A stretch of 64,000 bases of DNA from an uncultured Clostridia bacterium (GCA_947628695.1 CANRAV010000002.1:62001-126000), one strand, 5' to 3'; counted from the stretch's first letter, positions 1-9,983 are shown. A program made the numbers and translations. Notes: generated from the sequence alone by a model not told the origin.

Positions 1-1173
1 GACGCCCTCGGTGTGCCCGTCGACGGCGGAGGAAATATAGTCAGCAGCGAGAAAAGGCCTATTGAGTTTAAAGCGCCCGGCATTCTTGACCGTGCGCCCG
101 TTGACCGCCCGCTTCACACGGGCATAAAGGTCATTGACTCGCTTATCCCGATAGGCAAGGGTCAGCGCGAGCTTATAATCGGCGACAGGCAGACCGGCAA
201 GTCCGCCATCGCCATTGACGCGATAATCAATCAAAAGGGCAAGGACACTATATGCATTTACGTAGCCATCGGACAGAAGGAAACCTTTGTTGCCGAGACC
301 CGCGAAAGGCTTAAGGCACACGGTGCGCTTGACTACACGGTTATAGTTTCCGCGCCCGCTTCCGGGTCTGCTGCCTTGCAATATATTGCGCCGTTTTCCG
401 GCACGGCTATCGGCGAATACTTCATGTACAAGGGCCGCGACGTGCTTATTGTTTACGACGACCTGTCAAAGCACGCGGTTGCATACAGGGAGCTTTCTCT
501 GCTTCTGCACCGCCCCTCCGGGAGAGAGGCTTATCCCGGCGACATCTTCTACCTGCATTCAAGGCTTCTTGAACGTGCCGCGCATCTTTCGCCTGCGCTC
601 GGAGGCGGCTCTATAACGGCGCTGCCCGTTATAGAAACGCTTGGCGGCGACATATCCGCTTATATACCGACAAACGTCATTTCCATAACCGACGGTCAGA
701 TTTTCCTTGAGACAGAGCTTTACAACGAAGGCCAGCGGCCTGCGGTGAACGTGGGGCTTTCCGTCTCCCGCGTGGGCGGTGCTGCGCAGACTAAGCTTTT
801 AAAGCAGGTCTCCGGGAATTTGCGTTCGCGCCTTGCACAGTACCGCGAGCTTGCGGAGTTTATGCAGTTCGGCGCGGATATTGACGAACAGACAAAGAAG
901 GCGCTTAAGGCCGGCAGGCTGCTTACGGAGGCCTTGAAGCAAAACCGTTACAACCCGATACCCGACCATTTGCAGGCGGTTCTGCTTTATGCGGTCACGC
1001 ACGGGTACGCAGACGACGTCGACCCGGAGGATATGCAGTCCTTTGAAAATTCGCTTTACGAATACTTCGAAGGCTGCAAGGTCACCGAAAAGCTTAGAAG
1101 CGGCGCAAAGATGGACGCGCAGACGGAAGCGGAGCTTGTAAACGCGCTTAAAGAATTTGTGAACAGAGGTTAA
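1..1173 (+). CDS. atpA: F1Fo ATP synthase subunit alpha (5' end outside window)
   Basis: Alpha subunit of the catalytic F1 head. The frame is open from base 1, where it reads D-A-L-G-V-P-V-D-G, the conserved DALGxPxDG region, so roughly the first 115-120 residues lie upstream. The P-loop GDRQTGKS falls at about visible residues 61-68, and the nucleotide-site arginine lies in [12 protein letters not shown]. The C-terminal helical domain is intact and ends with TAA. The gamma gene starts 2 nt later, so the genes form one operon; the a, c, b and delta genes are presumably upstream. Identity is unambiguous. Confidence 0.98.
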   Translation, partial: DALGVPVDGGGNIVSSEKRPIEFKAPGILDRAPVDRPLHTGIKVIDSLIPIGKGQRELIIGDRQTGKSAIAIDAIINQKGKDTICIYVAIGQKETFVAETRERLKAHGALDYTVIVSAPASGSAALQYIAPFSGTAIGEYFMYKGRDVLIVYDDLSKHAVAYRELSLLLHRPSGREAYPGDIFYLHSRLLERAAHLSPALGGGSITALPVIETLGGDISAYIPTNVISITDGQIFLETELYNEGQRPAVNVGLSVSRVGGAAQTKLLKQVSGNLRSRLAQYRELAEFMQFGADIDEQTKKALKAGRLLTEALKQNRYNPIPDHLQAVLLYAVTHGYADDVDPEDMQSFENSLYEYFEGCKVTEKLRSGAKMDAQTEAELVNALKEFVNRG

Positions 1174-1175
1174 GC

Positions 1176-2024
1176 ATGCCTACCATTCAGGTGCTTAAGA
1201 AAAAGCTTAAGGGTATACGTTCGACACAGAAAATCGCGAAGGCGATGAAAACCGCTTCCACTGTAAAGTTCTCGCGTCTTAACGGGATATACGGGAAGTA
1301 CGGCGCTTTTGCGGATGCACACCGCGAGATTTACGGGCAGTACCGCGACGAATATGCGGGGTGCTTTGCACCCTCCGACCCGTCCGCCCCGGGCTGCTTT
1401 GTGGTTATTTCCGGGAACAAGGGCATGTGCGGAAGCTTTAATTCGGAGCTTCTCGCCTGCGCCGAGGAACGCCTTGGCGCGGAAAGCGGCAGCAAGGCGA
1501 TAATATGCGGAAAGAAGGCAGAGCTTTTCTTTAAGGAAAAGCACTTGCGGTACGAGAAAAGCTTCTTTTTTGACGACGTGCCGAAGTACGGAGACGCCGT
1601 GAGGCTTTTTGAATGCGTCCTTTCCCTGCTTAAGGGCGGCGAGATTTCATCGGCAACGCTGATATATCAACATTATGTAAACATGATGCGTCAGACACCT
1701 GTGTGCCTTAATTTGTTTTCTCCCGGCGTGGATGCGAAGGACAGCGGCGCGAAGGACGGCGGCACAGAGCCGCTTTTCTTCCCGGACAAGGAAAGCGTCA
1801 TTCAAAGCACGGCTAACGGCATAATGTGCGCCTCTCTTTACGGCGTGCTTTTGGAAAGCGCCATTGGGGCGCAGGCTGCGACGCTTATGACCATGCGCTC
1901 GGCTTACGACACAGCGTCGGAATACAGCCTTCAGCTTGAAAGCGAGATAAACAGAAAGAGGCAAAGCCGGGTTACGGCGGACGTAATAGAGACTTCTTCG
2001 GAGCGTCCGCAGGAGGAGCTGTAA
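1176..2024 (+). CDS. atpG: F1Fo ATP synthase subunit gamma
   Basis: Rotor shaft of F1, 282 aa, a normal length. The N-terminal coiled-coil strand (KKKLKGIRSTQKIAKAMKT, about residues 8-26) and the C-terminal helix (TLMTMRSAYDTASEYSLQLESEINRKRQ in part, about 235-262) are the conserved pair that inserts into the alpha3beta3 ring. The start ATG is 2 nt after the atpA stop, and atpD follows after 3 nt, so translation is probably coupled. The central segment contains a short lysine/aspartate/glycine-rich insert (about residues 186-196) that looks like a loop. Confidence 0.97.
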   Translation: MPTIQVLKKKLKGIRSTQKIAKAMKTASTVKFSRLNGIYGKYGAFADAHREIYGQYRDEYAGCFAPSDPSAPGCFVVISGNKGMCGSFNSELLACAEERLGAESGSKAIICGKKAELFFKEKHLRYEKSFFFDDVPKYGDAVRLFECVLSLLKGGEISSATLIYQHYVNMMRQTPVCLNLFSPGVDAKDSGAKDGGTEPLFFPDKESVIQSTANGIMCASLYGVLLESAIGAQAATLMTMRSAYDTASEYSLQLESEINRKRQSRVTADVIETSSERPQEEL

Positions 2025-3709
<1,685 letters not shown>

Positions 3710-3727
3710 AAAACGTTAATTTAAAGC

Positions 3728-3766
3728 AATTTGCCCCCGGCGCAAAAGCGACGAGGGCAAATTTTT
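3728..3766 (+). terminator. Intrinsic terminator of the atp operon
   Basis: A 9-bp perfect stem (AATTTGCCC at 3728-3736 with GGGCAAATT at 3755-3763) closes an 18-nt loop and runs into five T. It begins 19 nt after the atpC stop. It may also serve the convergent operon ending at 3790, although the minus-strand T run is interrupted. Confidence 0.85.
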
Positions 3767-3789
3767 ATGTACGAAGTCTTTGTTATAAG

Positions 3790-4107
3790 TTATAAAAGCT
3801 CTTCAAGGCTGCAGCCGAAACGGGAAAGGTCAACGCGGCCTTCGCGGTCAAAAGTGACGCCCTCTTCCTCAAGCAGGCTGCGCTGCACACCTTCGCCGCC
3901 GAAGGCGAAGGACTGGGCTGGAAAACCGAACCTGTTTACAACCCGATGGCAAGGCACGACGCCCGGAAAGGGGTTGACATGCAGCGCGTACCCGACAACG
4001 CGCGAAAGGCGCGGATTGCCGAGAGCTGCCGCTATTTGCCCGTAGGTGGCAACCTTCCCGTGCGGGATGCGCTTAACCGCCTCGTATACCTGCTCAAATG
4101 TGCCCAT
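3790..4107 (-). CDS. MGMT-type alkylguanine/alkyltransferase-like protein
   Basis: 105 aa covering only the DNA-binding/active-site domain of the O6-alkylguanine-DNA alkyltransferase superfamily. It has the helix-turn-helix part (IPHGKVATYGQIAAALG, residues 14-30) and the active-site motif PCHRVV. Alkyltransferase-like proteins of this size usually have tryptophan in place of the cysteine; here the cysteine is kept, so methyl acceptance is possible. RBS AGGAG, start 4 nt after the preceding stop. Last gene of the four-gene operon starting at 6770. Probable role: repair or recognition of alkylated guanine. Confidence 0.85.
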   Translation of the reverse strand: MGTFEQVYEAVKRIPHGKVATYGQIAAALGNPRLSRVVGYALHVNPFPGVVPCHRVVNRFGFPAQSFAFGGEGVQRSLLEEEGVTFDREGRVDLSRFGCSLEELL

Positions 4108-4111
4108 CCCG

Positions 4112-4783
4112 TCATCTCCTGCCGGCTATGTCACGGCTTGCGTCGACAAGAGCAAAGACCTCGTCTTCGCCGTGCGCGCCGTCCAGGCGCACCGTGAACC
4201 AGTGCTTTTTGTTCATGTGCCAGCCCGGGAGGTATTTGCCGCTTTTAACATAGCTCTCCGTATCTTCCGGTTCTCCCCGCAGGTCGACGATCTCAACCGG
4301 TGCCTCTTCTTTAAGCCCCAAACGGCTTCCCTTTACATTCATCAAAACGGCGTACCACTTTTTGTTGTCCGGCCTCCGAAAAACGCAGTAATCGGGGTAC
4401 GCTTCCCACAAAAACTCCGGCTTGTCGCCGTAGACTTTTTCTATGTAAGACAAGAGCTTTTCCGTAAGCTCGTTTTTATAAACCGAGGGGTAAAAGCAGT
4501 GTTCAGCAACATCGCGCAGAACCGCCGCAACTGCCTTCCTGACCTCACCTACAAATTTGCCCTCTGCATCCGTTTTGTAAAGCACATAAGCGTCCCCGGT
4601 GGCCTTATCTGTGAGGCTTGTGTCCACATTTGCGCCGTTTATGCGGACGGAAAGCATAAAGGTTCCCTGCATTATGTCAACTTCATAAACGTATCCGTCA
4701 CCGCCTGCCGAAAAGCCGTATGCAGAAAGCCTTGGCGGATCGGGTCTTTTACCTGCGAAGATCCCTGTGAAAAAATCCTCCAT
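4112..4783 (-). CDS. MmcQ/YjbR family protein
   Basis: 223 aa. The C-terminal half carries the family signature: YPDYCVFRRPDNKKWYAVLM, then G-W-H-M-N-K-K-H-W-F-T-V near residue 190, and the terminal EVFALVDASRDI. The N-terminal 100 residues form an additional alpha/beta segment seen in longer members. The family adopts a CyaY-like or double-wing DNA-binding-type fold, but its function is not settled. The start ATG is 9 nt after the stop of the hydrolase gene; its own ribosome site is weak, suggesting coupling within the operon. Confidence 0.8.
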   Translation of the reverse strand: MEDFFTGIFAGKRPDPPRLSAYGFSAGGDGYVYEVDIMQGTFMLSVRINGANVDTSLTDKATGDAYVLYKTDAEGKFVGEVRKAVAAVLRDVAEHCFYPSVYKNELTEKLLSYIEKVYGDKPEFLWEAYPDYCVFRRPDNKKWYAVLMNVKGSRLGLKEEAPVEIVDLRGEPEDTESYVKSGKYLPGWHMNKKHWFTVRLDGAHGEDEVFALVDASRDIAGRR

Positions 4784-4792
4784 AGCAGCCGA

Positions 4793-5491
4793 TTAATCGC
4801 CGACGGCGTTGCAAAGGAAGGTGGCAGCGCCCATATCGTAGGCAAGTATGCTTTTGCCGAAAAAGCTTTGAGACGTTCCGGATGCACGGCCGCTTAATAT
4901 ATCCTCCGCCGCAACGATAAGCTTTTGTATTATAGGCGGCTTCAGGGGACAGCTGCCATGCGAGGGGTATATCACATCAAACTCCCCAGCGCAGCTGTTT
5001 AGACGCTTAAGGCTGTGGATATACGCGTGCATTTCCCTTCCCTCTCCGAACATGAAGATGCGACCGTCCTGAACCGGGTCGCCGGAGAAAAGGCGCCTTG
5101 CGCCGACGTCAAGCAAAGCAATGCTTCCGGGAGTGTGGCCGGGCATAGCTATAACCCTAAGCTGCCTACCGCCGAGGTCTAAGCACTGCCCGTCCCAAAC
5201 GGGCAGGAACGAGCCCGTCCTCTTCTGCTTACCGTAATAATTGACGCATTCCGAAGGGTGCATGTAAAAAACGTCAAACTCGCCGTTGCAGGCTATGTGG
5301 TCAGGGTCCGCGTGGGTGTTTATCAGCGAAATCGGAAGGCTTGTTATCTCCTTTGCGAGCTCCTTTGCGTTGTCGGTATGCATGCCGCTATCTATAAGCA
5401 TGGCGCGCTTTTCACCTATAAGCAGAAAGAAGCGCACGCCTTCCTCCTCAAACATCCAGGTCTTTTCGTCAATTCTCTTTGTCTCTGTCAT
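4793..5491 (-). CDS. Metallo-beta-lactamase-fold hydrolase
   Basis: 232 aa. The metal-binding motif is T-H-A-D-P-D-H-I (about residues 60-67), the variant in which the second His of HxHxDH is Asp, a known subfamily form. Further metal ligands appear in MPGHTPGSIALLD and FSGDPV, and a distal His in YPSHGSC, so the di-metal site looks complete. No signal peptide, so it is cytoplasmic. The start lies 1 nt after the lipoprotein stop, indicating tight coupling. The substrate cannot be inferred. Confidence 0.88.
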   Translation of the reverse strand: MTETKRIDEKTWMFEEEGVRFFLLIGEKRAMLIDSGMHTDNAKELAKEITSLPISLINTHADPDHIACNGEFDVFYMHPSECVNYYGKQKRTGSFLPVWDGQCLDLGGRQLRVIAMPGHTPGSIALLDVGARRLFSGDPVQDGRIFMFGEGREMHAYIHSLKRLNSCAGEFDVIYPSHGSCPLKPPIIQKLIVAAEDILSGRASGTSQSFFGKSILAYDMGAATFLCNAVGD

Positions 5492-5492
5492 A

Positions 5493-6770
5493 CTATTTCA
5501 CACCTGCCTTTACAAACTCCCAAAGGCTGTAATAGCCGTCCCCGTCCGTAGAGCCGGCATACACATTTCCGGCAGAAAAGCGCGTGTCGCCTACGTCTCC
5601 GTTGTAATTCCCGCACACGGTAAGCGAAGAACCGCCAACTTTTAAGGATATTTTGTTGAAGCCCTTTTCCTTTGTTATTAGGAACCGACCTGCATCAGCA
5701 GCCACGTCCTGCTTGATGACAACGTTGCAGCCGTCCGTATCCTCGCCGTCGGAGCTTTCGACGCAAAGTACCCTGCCGGACGCCCTGCATACAAGAGACG
5801 CGCTTCCGTCCGCGAAAAATTCAAGGCTGAACTGCTGGCATTCCTCGCCGGTATACGTGCCCTGAACGGCGTTTACGCCGTTAAACGTCTCGCCGTCCGG
5901 TGAGGTCAAAAACTTCCCAGTTGCGGCATTTCTTATGTAGTAATATGCTCCTTCAACGACCTTTGCGGAATCTGCGCGGTAATCTGCGCGCTTTACAATG
6001 GCAAGCGCCTGACTGCCAAGCTCTTTAAACTTCTCTTCCACAATGCTTTTTTCATATGCTGTAAGTCCGTTATTTTCATACGGGTCGTTAAACCAAAACA
6101 GCCCCTCCTCGTCGTCGTAACCGACAAGCACAAGGCAGTGCATATAAGCGGGAAAGGTGTAGTCACGCCCGGTGCGCGAAATGCGCCACGTCGTCCCCTC
6201 GAACGAATCCCGCATCTCTATGGTCGCCCAAATGATTATAGGGGTTTTCATTTCATTAAGGTACTTGTCCGCAAGTGACTGAACCGTGTCGCCCTGCTCT
6301 ACAACGGCGATATAGTCCTCAGGCAGAAGCTTTTCCACAGCGGTTTTTATCACCGGCGCAAAGCACCCCTTGCCGTGCTTCGACGTGGGGTCGCCTACGT
6401 AATATCTGTCAAGATCCTCGCCGTAATATGTGTTAGTTCTCCAGTCAAACGTAAACGGATAAGCGTCAAGCGCGTTATCAAAGAAATAGTCAGTGTCCAC
6501 GTCAAAGCCGAGATAATTCATAAGCATAACGGCGCTTACGCCCTCACAGCCGGCGGGATAATCCGGGTGCTGACTTATATACGGAACGTCAAGCACAACG
6601 CGCTTTTTGCCGTTCTGCACCGGTGCGGGCGTCCCGCTGGTCTCCGGCGCGAAGGCAGAGCCGAAAGTGCTTTCTCCGCTTGCGTTCTCCACGGTCTCGC
6701 AGCTGCCCATATTAAAAACCGCCAAAAGCAGTATCAAAATGTAAACGACAAAGTATTTCCCGGTTTTCAC
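5493..6770 (-). CDS. Secreted lipoprotein with C39-like peptidase domain and trefoil-like C-terminus
   Basis: 425 aa with a GTG start preceded by AAGGAG. A lipoprotein signal (hydrophobic segment, then F-N-M-G-S-C) anchors it outside the membrane. Residues about 58-260 form a papain-like C39_2 domain: PAGCEGVSAVML (catalytic Cys), YMHCLVLVGYDD (His) and FNDPY (Asn/Asp). Residues about 275-425 resemble a beta-trefoil/ricin-type or RICIN-like carbohydrate-binding domain (YYIRNAATGKFLTS, repeated W/F-rich strands). It may cleave peptides at the cell surface; classical C39 domains cut double-glycine leaders, but extracellular C39_2 proteins have unknown substrates. It is driven by the repeat-bearing promoter at 6827-6894. 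Confidence 0.82.
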   Translation of the reverse strand: MKTGKYFVVYILILLLAVFNMGSCETVENASGESTFGSAFAPETSGTPAPVQNGKKRVVLDVPYISQHPDYPAGCEGVSAVMLMNYLGFDVDTDYFFDNALDAYPFTFDWRTNTYYGEDLDRYYVGDPTSKHGKGCFAPVIKTAVEKLLPEDYIAVVEQGDTVQSLADKYLNEMKTPIIIWATIEMRDSFEGTTWRISRTGRDYTFPAYMHCLVLVGYDDEEGLFWFNDPYENNGLTAYEKSIVEEKFKELGSQALAIVKRADYRADSAKVVEGAYYYIRNAATGKFLTSPDGETFNGVNAVQGTYTGEECQQFSLEFFADGSASLVCRASGRVLCVESSDGEDTDGCNVVIKQDVAADAGRFLITKEKGFNKISLKVGGSSLTVCGNYNGDVGDTRFSAGNVYAGSTDGDGYYSLWEFVKAGVK

Positions 6771-6826
6771 GTCTCTTCTCCTTCACCAGCTGCTTCCGTG
6801 CAGGCAGCCTAAGACTGTTACATTTA

Positions 6827-6894
6827 ATGATACCATGCCGCGCACGCAAAGTCAACGGGTTTGGTATAATCGACGAAATTTAGGGATAATTGAC
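6827..6894 (-). promoter_or_regulatory. Promoter with paired upstream direct repeats (LytTR-type operator candidate)
   Basis: On the minus strand, -35 TTGACT (6855-6850), a 17-nt spacer and -10 TATCAT (6832-6827). Seven nt upstream of the -35 lie two 12-mers in the same orientation, GTCGATTATACC (6874-6863) and GTCAATTATCCC (6894-6883), exactly 20 bp apart. The same arrangement occurs at 51563-51629 next to a LytTR regulator gene. Direct repeats about two helical turns apart upstream of a -35 are the usual layout of LytTR operators; the regulator assignment is inference. Confidence 0.75.
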
Positions 6895-6953
6895 AGACGG
6901 CAAGCGCAAAGAACGCCCCGAAAGAAAAATCCTCCGGGGTTTTGGTCTTTTTA

Positions 6954-7259
6954 TTAAGGTTCTTTTATAACGCCGAGAGCAAGAAAAATGGAGTAAATAT
7001 AGCTTGCACCGAAGGCGGAAAGCATCTTCGGCCCCTTCAAATCATTTCCAAGTGCCAAGGCAACCCCATAAGCATGGTTGACGGTGGAACGCGTTATCGA
7101 CCTGTCCCTGCGATCCACAAAAAGCTCGTTCCCGCGGACGGTGTAGGTAAAGGCAAGCCCCTTCTTTGTGAAGAACTGTTCGCGCTGGTGCGCCTTTATA
7201 AGCGCCCAAAGCTTTACCTCGGCGTCGGTGTATTCAGACTCGTTAGCGTAGTTAGGCAT
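6954..7259 (-). CDS. Small conserved-looking protein of unknown function
   Basis: 101 aa, not recognised. The start ATG lies 6 nt after the stop of the upstream PHP phosphatase gene and has no good ribosome site of its own, so translation is probably coupled. The N-terminal half is charged (ANESEYTDAEVKLWALIKAH, then KKGLAFTYTVRGNELFVDRR); the C-terminal half has a mild hydrophobic stretch (FGASYIYSIFLALGVI, about residues 82-97). The T-Y-T-V-R-G-N-E-L-F-V-D-R-R part could be a small beta-hairpin or winged element. No transmembrane helix is certain. The codon usage and tight coupling support a real gene. Confidence 0.65.
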   Translation of the reverse strand: MPNYANESEYTDAEVKLWALIKAHQREQFFTKKGLAFTYTVRGNELFVDRRDRSITRSTVNHAYGVALALGNDLKGPKMLSAFGASYIYSIFLALGVIKEP

Positions 7260-7265
7260 AGCTTT

Positions 7266-7979
7266 TCACAGCGCCGGCTTTGCGTCGGAGAGCAGACGCA
7301 GCCCCAATTCATACATCTCTTCCAGCCTGTCGCCGTATCCTGCCGCAAGCAGCTCCTCGGCAGCTGCGCCAAGCGTAGGCCTCCTGTCCGTAAGGTTGTG
7401 ACAGTCCGACCCCAGTAAATGTATCTTCCCCTTCTTCAGCATCGAAAGCGCCTGCTTTTTGCTTTTCTTTTCCAGAAAATGGGAAGCGTTTGACTGTATC
7501 AAAACACCGTTTTCAATAAGAAAAGGCAGGGTCGACCCCTTTTGATAGCTTTCATACCGCTCTATATGCGCAAGGATGGGGACAATGCCCAGCTCCTCTT
7601 CCATATTTACAACCTCTTCTATAACGTCCTTCTGCCAACGGGAAAAGGGCATTTCGATAAGCATATACCGCGTTCCCTCCACACAAAGGCTGCGTATCCT
7701 GTCGGAATGCGAAATGCCGTGGAAATAGGCCACCTCGGCGCCAAGATACAGCTTAGGATGGCTTGCAGGGTCGTAAACGGTGCCAAGCAGCTCCAAGGAC
7801 TGCCGACGCTTTTCAAGGAAGGCGCCAAGGTCAAAGCGATCGGGGTAAAAATGCGGCGTTGCAACAGCACTGCTGACACCCTGCGACGCCATTTCGTCAA
7901 GCATCGCGCGCGACATCTCCGCATCCCTGCTGCCGTCATCTAAGCAGGGGAGAATATGACAGTGAAAATCAACAGCCAT
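7266..7979 (-). CDS. CpsB/YwqE-type PHP-domain protein-tyrosine phosphatase
   Basis: Start set at ATG 7979, where AAGGAG stands 6 nt upstream; the frame is open further upstream but lacks family similarity. The 237-aa protein starts MAVDFHCHILPCLDDG, the metal-binding PHP motif, followed by ATPHFYP and later L-A-H-I-E-R-Y and L-G-S-D-C-H-N. This matches the manganese-dependent phosphatases that dephosphorylate CpsD-type tyrosine kinases in Gram-positive capsule synthesis. Its likely partners CpsC and CpsD are encoded at 40.2-41.6 kb, beyond the other end of the phase-variable block. Confidence 0.9.
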   Translation of the reverse strand: MAVDFHCHILPCLDDGSRDAEMSRAMLDEMASQGVSSAVATPHFYPDRFDLGAFLEKRRQSLELLGTVYDPASHPKLYLGAEVAYFHGISHSDRIRSLCVEGTRYMLIEMPFSRWQKDVIEEVVNMEEELGIVPILAHIERYESYQKGSTLPFLIENGVLIQSNASHFLEKKSKKQALSMLKKGKIHLLGSDCHNLTDRRPTLGAAAEELLAAGYGDRLEEMYELGLRLLSDAKPAL

Positions 7980-8020
7980 GCATGTCTCCTTCACTGCCAT
8001 ACCCTCCCCTGTACATTCTG

Positions 8021-8064
8021 CCAAAAACCGCAAAGGCAGCGCCGCCGTCACCGTCAGCGCTGCC
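8021..8064 (-). terminator. Probable terminator after the membrane protein gene
   Basis: Minus-strand stem GGCAGCGC (8064-8057) with GCGCTGCC (8042-8035), 14-nt loop, followed by TTTGCGGTTTTT. It lies between the membrane protein gene (ends 8116) and the phosphatase gene (starts 7979). The T run is interrupted, so efficiency is uncertain. Confidence 0.5.
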
Positions 8065-8115
8065 GGCGTATGCCGCCAAGAGCGGAAAAATCACGTATTT
8101 ATGCGGGAAAGCGCG

Positions 8116-8976
8116 TTAAGCCGTCGCCGGTCTTGCCGCGGGACTTTCCACCTTCTTATCCTTCTTGTCCTTGCCGCCGGTAAGTGCCGCAACAACTATA
8201 ACGACAATGTCAATGACAACGGCAATTGCAAAGCTTATAGCACCGCTTATAGCAACGTCCTTGTACCTGTGAGCAAAGTCAACGGGAACATCCTTAGCAA
8301 ACCAGTAGCGAACGAAGAGAACAGCGCTGAGAACGAGGAGATAAACAACCTCGGTCACGATAAACTTTGTAGAGGAAACACCGGCCTTCTTGAAAGCCAT
8401 GACAGCGTCAGCCATCGCTATAACGAAGGTTATAGCGGCCATTACCGCAACAACGATGTCGGGATTTTTAACCGCAAGGCTCAACAGAACGCCTATAGCG
8501 GCAACTGCGCCGTATGCAAAGCCGGTCCAAGTCCTCTTGGTAAGCACGCTTAAAGAATTTGAAAGGAAAACGCAGAAACCGATGAATGCAAGCCCGTCCT
8601 TCGCAATGGACGGAGTCTTAAACATCATGTCCTTTACAGCGGCGTGAGTGTCGTTCGTAAAGAGAACGGCAACCATGCCGTGAACCATAGCAGCATACAC
8701 GAGGAAAACAATAAAGCCCACAACAGCCCTTGCGGTCATTATCTTCATGACCCTCTTTTCGGGCTTCTCAACCTTGGAAGCTGTGTAGAATGCAAATACA
8801 GCGTCCAAAATCCAGGTAGCACCGAACAAAATAATGCTGTAGCTTATCATCCTATAAACGGGTTTAATCTCACCAAGGGACGGAACCGCCAAATGCCAGC
8901 CGAGAATAAGCAGGGCGGTAACCGCAATGCTTGCAACAAGATTCAACGCTTTTTTGCCGTTTGTTGATGTTATCAT
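8116..8976 (-). CDS. Multi-pass membrane protein, unrecognised
   Basis: 286 aa with about eight predicted transmembrane segments (for example LNLVASIAVTALLILGWHLA near the N-terminus and ISFAIAVVIDIVVIVVAALT near the end). The cytoplasmic tail is lysine-rich, then Ala/Pro-rich (KDKKDKKVESPAARPATA). The internal pattern suggests paired helices around residues 35-110 and 120-270. I do not recognise the family. It has its own strong promoter (9070-9098) and ribosome site (GGGGAGG), and appears to be a single-gene unit separate from the polysaccharide operon. Confidence 0.8.
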   Translation of the reverse strand: MITSTNGKKALNLVASIAVTALLILGWHLAVPSLGEIKPVYRMISYSIILFGATWILDAVFAFYTASKVEKPEKRVMKIMTARAVVGFIVFLVYAAMVHGMVAVLFTNDTHAAVKDMMFKTPSIAKDGLAFIGFCVFLSNSLSVLTKRTWTGFAYGAVAAIGVLLSLAVKNPDIVVAVMAAITFVIAMADAVMAFKKAGVSSTKFIVTEVVYLLVLSAVLFVRYWFAKDVPVDFAHRYKDVAISGAISFAIAVVIDIVVIVVAALTGGKDKKDKKVESPAARPATA

Positions 8977-9069
8977 TTCCTAATCCTCCCCTGTTTAAGG
9001 TAAGTAAATTTGTGAAGAACCCGTCGTACAGTTTTTCGTGAAAGTAAGACGGATATTTGCTTCGATACT

Positions 9070-9098
9070 ATTTTACTTCTTTTTTTCTATTTTTGCAA
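9070..9098 (-). promoter_or_regulatory. Sigma-A promoter of the membrane protein gene
   Basis: Minus-strand -35 TTGCAA (9098-9093), 17-nt A-rich spacer, -10 TAAAAT (9075-9070). The start codon at 8976 is about 85 nt from the expected transcription start. The region up to 9232 is AT-rich. It contains a weak hairpin (CCAAAG/CTTTGG around 9195-9213) that could terminate the polysaccharide operon; otherwise I see nothing in it. Confidence 0.7.
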
Positions 9099-9232
9099 TA
9101 GCTTTTTTTAAATTTATAACAAAATATGCCGAATTTAACAGTGCGTATACATAAAATTAGGCAATTTAAGGCAAATGAGCAAGGAAAATCTTCCCCAAAG
9201 CCTTTTACTTTGGCTTGGCTGCCAAAAGATGT

Positions 9233-9382
9233 CTATCGTTTTAGCCAATCCCACTGCCGGTCTTTGTCGCTTAACAGCAAAGGCGTGCCGTCTTTGAGGG
9301 TGTAGCCCTCGGAGGATGCGCTGCCGGGATAGGTGCCGACTACCTCCGGCCAGTCGATGCCGATAGTCGGATCGTCCTAGGC
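9233..9382 (-). pseudogene. Remnant of a second rmlC (rfbC) 3' end
   Basis: Minus-strand translation gives I-A-stop-D-D-P-T-I-G-I-D-W-P-E-V-V-G-T-Y, then P-G-S-A-S-S-E-G-Y-T-L-K-D-G-T-P, ending D-W-L-K-R and TAG. This parallels the last 50 residues of the intact rmlC just upstream, with a TAG where the intact copy has Trp (A-W-N-D-P). Sequence divergence shows it is not a recent copy. Likely a leftover of a paralogue lost by recombination at the end of the operon. Confidence 0.85.
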
Positions 9383-9398
9383 AATGCCGCTGTTATTT

Positions 9399-9983
9399 TT
9401 AAAGTCGATTCCACTTCTGATCCTTGTCGCTTAACAGCAACGGCGTGCCGTCTTTGAGGGCGTAGCCCTCGGAGGATGCGCTGCCCGGATAGGTGCCAAC
9501 AAGCTCCGGCCACTCGATGCCGATGGTTGGGTCGTTCCAGGCTATTCCGCCTTCGTCTCCGGGGTGATAAAAGTCGGTGCATTTGTAGCAAAACTCCGCC
9601 TTGTCGGAAAGCACGAGAAAACCGTGTGCAAAGCCTTCGCTTATGTAGAATTGCAGGTGGTTCTCAGCCGACAGCTCTACTCCGTGCCACTTGCCGTAGG
9701 TTTTGCTTCCAGGTCTGATGTCCACCGCTACGTCGAATACCCTGCCGCTTATCACGCGAACAAGCTTTCCCTGCGGGTACTGCTTTTGGAAGTGCAGCCC
9801 GCGCAGTACGCCCTTGACGGACATTGACTGGTTGTCCTGTACGAAGTTCATGCTAAGCCCGGCCTCTTCCATATCGCGGCGGTTGTACGTCTCCACGAAA
9901 TAGCCCCTGCTGTCCCCGTGTACCGCCGGCTCTATCACGTACAACCCTTCTATTGAGCAAGGCGTTACTTTAATTTGTGACAT
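9399..9983 (-). CDS. rfbC: dTDP-4-dehydrorhamnose 3,5-epimerase
   Basis: 194 aa from ATG 9983 (GGAGGAG 6 nt upstream); the open frame extends further but that part is inside the preceding gene. The cupin epimerase motifs are present: GDSRGYFVETYN, VLRGLHFQ with the catalytic His, VDIRPGS, FYISEGFAHGFLVLS and the Y-H-P region. Third step of dTDP-L-rhamnose synthesis, with RmlA, RmlB and RmlD encoded at 23.4, 21.4 and 18.8 kb. The start overlaps the end of the upstream acyltransferase by 19 nt, so translation may be coupled to a phase-variable gene. Last intact gene of the locus. Confidence 0.95.
   Translation of the reverse strand: MSQIKVTPCSIEGLYVIEPAVHGDSRGYFVETYNRRDMEEAGLSMNFVQDNQSMSVKGVLRGLHFQKQYPQGKLVRVISGRVFDVAVDIRPGSKTYGKWHGVELSAENHLQFYISEGFAHGFLVLSDKAEFCYKCTDFYHPGDEGGIAWNDPTIGIEWPELVGTYPGSASSEGYALKDGTPLLLSDKDQKWNRL

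Noticed and set aside
4046-4897. Long plus-strand open frame opposite the MmcQ and hydrolase genes
   Set aside because: Antisense to well-supported genes with recognisable motifs; codon pattern is a shadow and no ribosome site is present.
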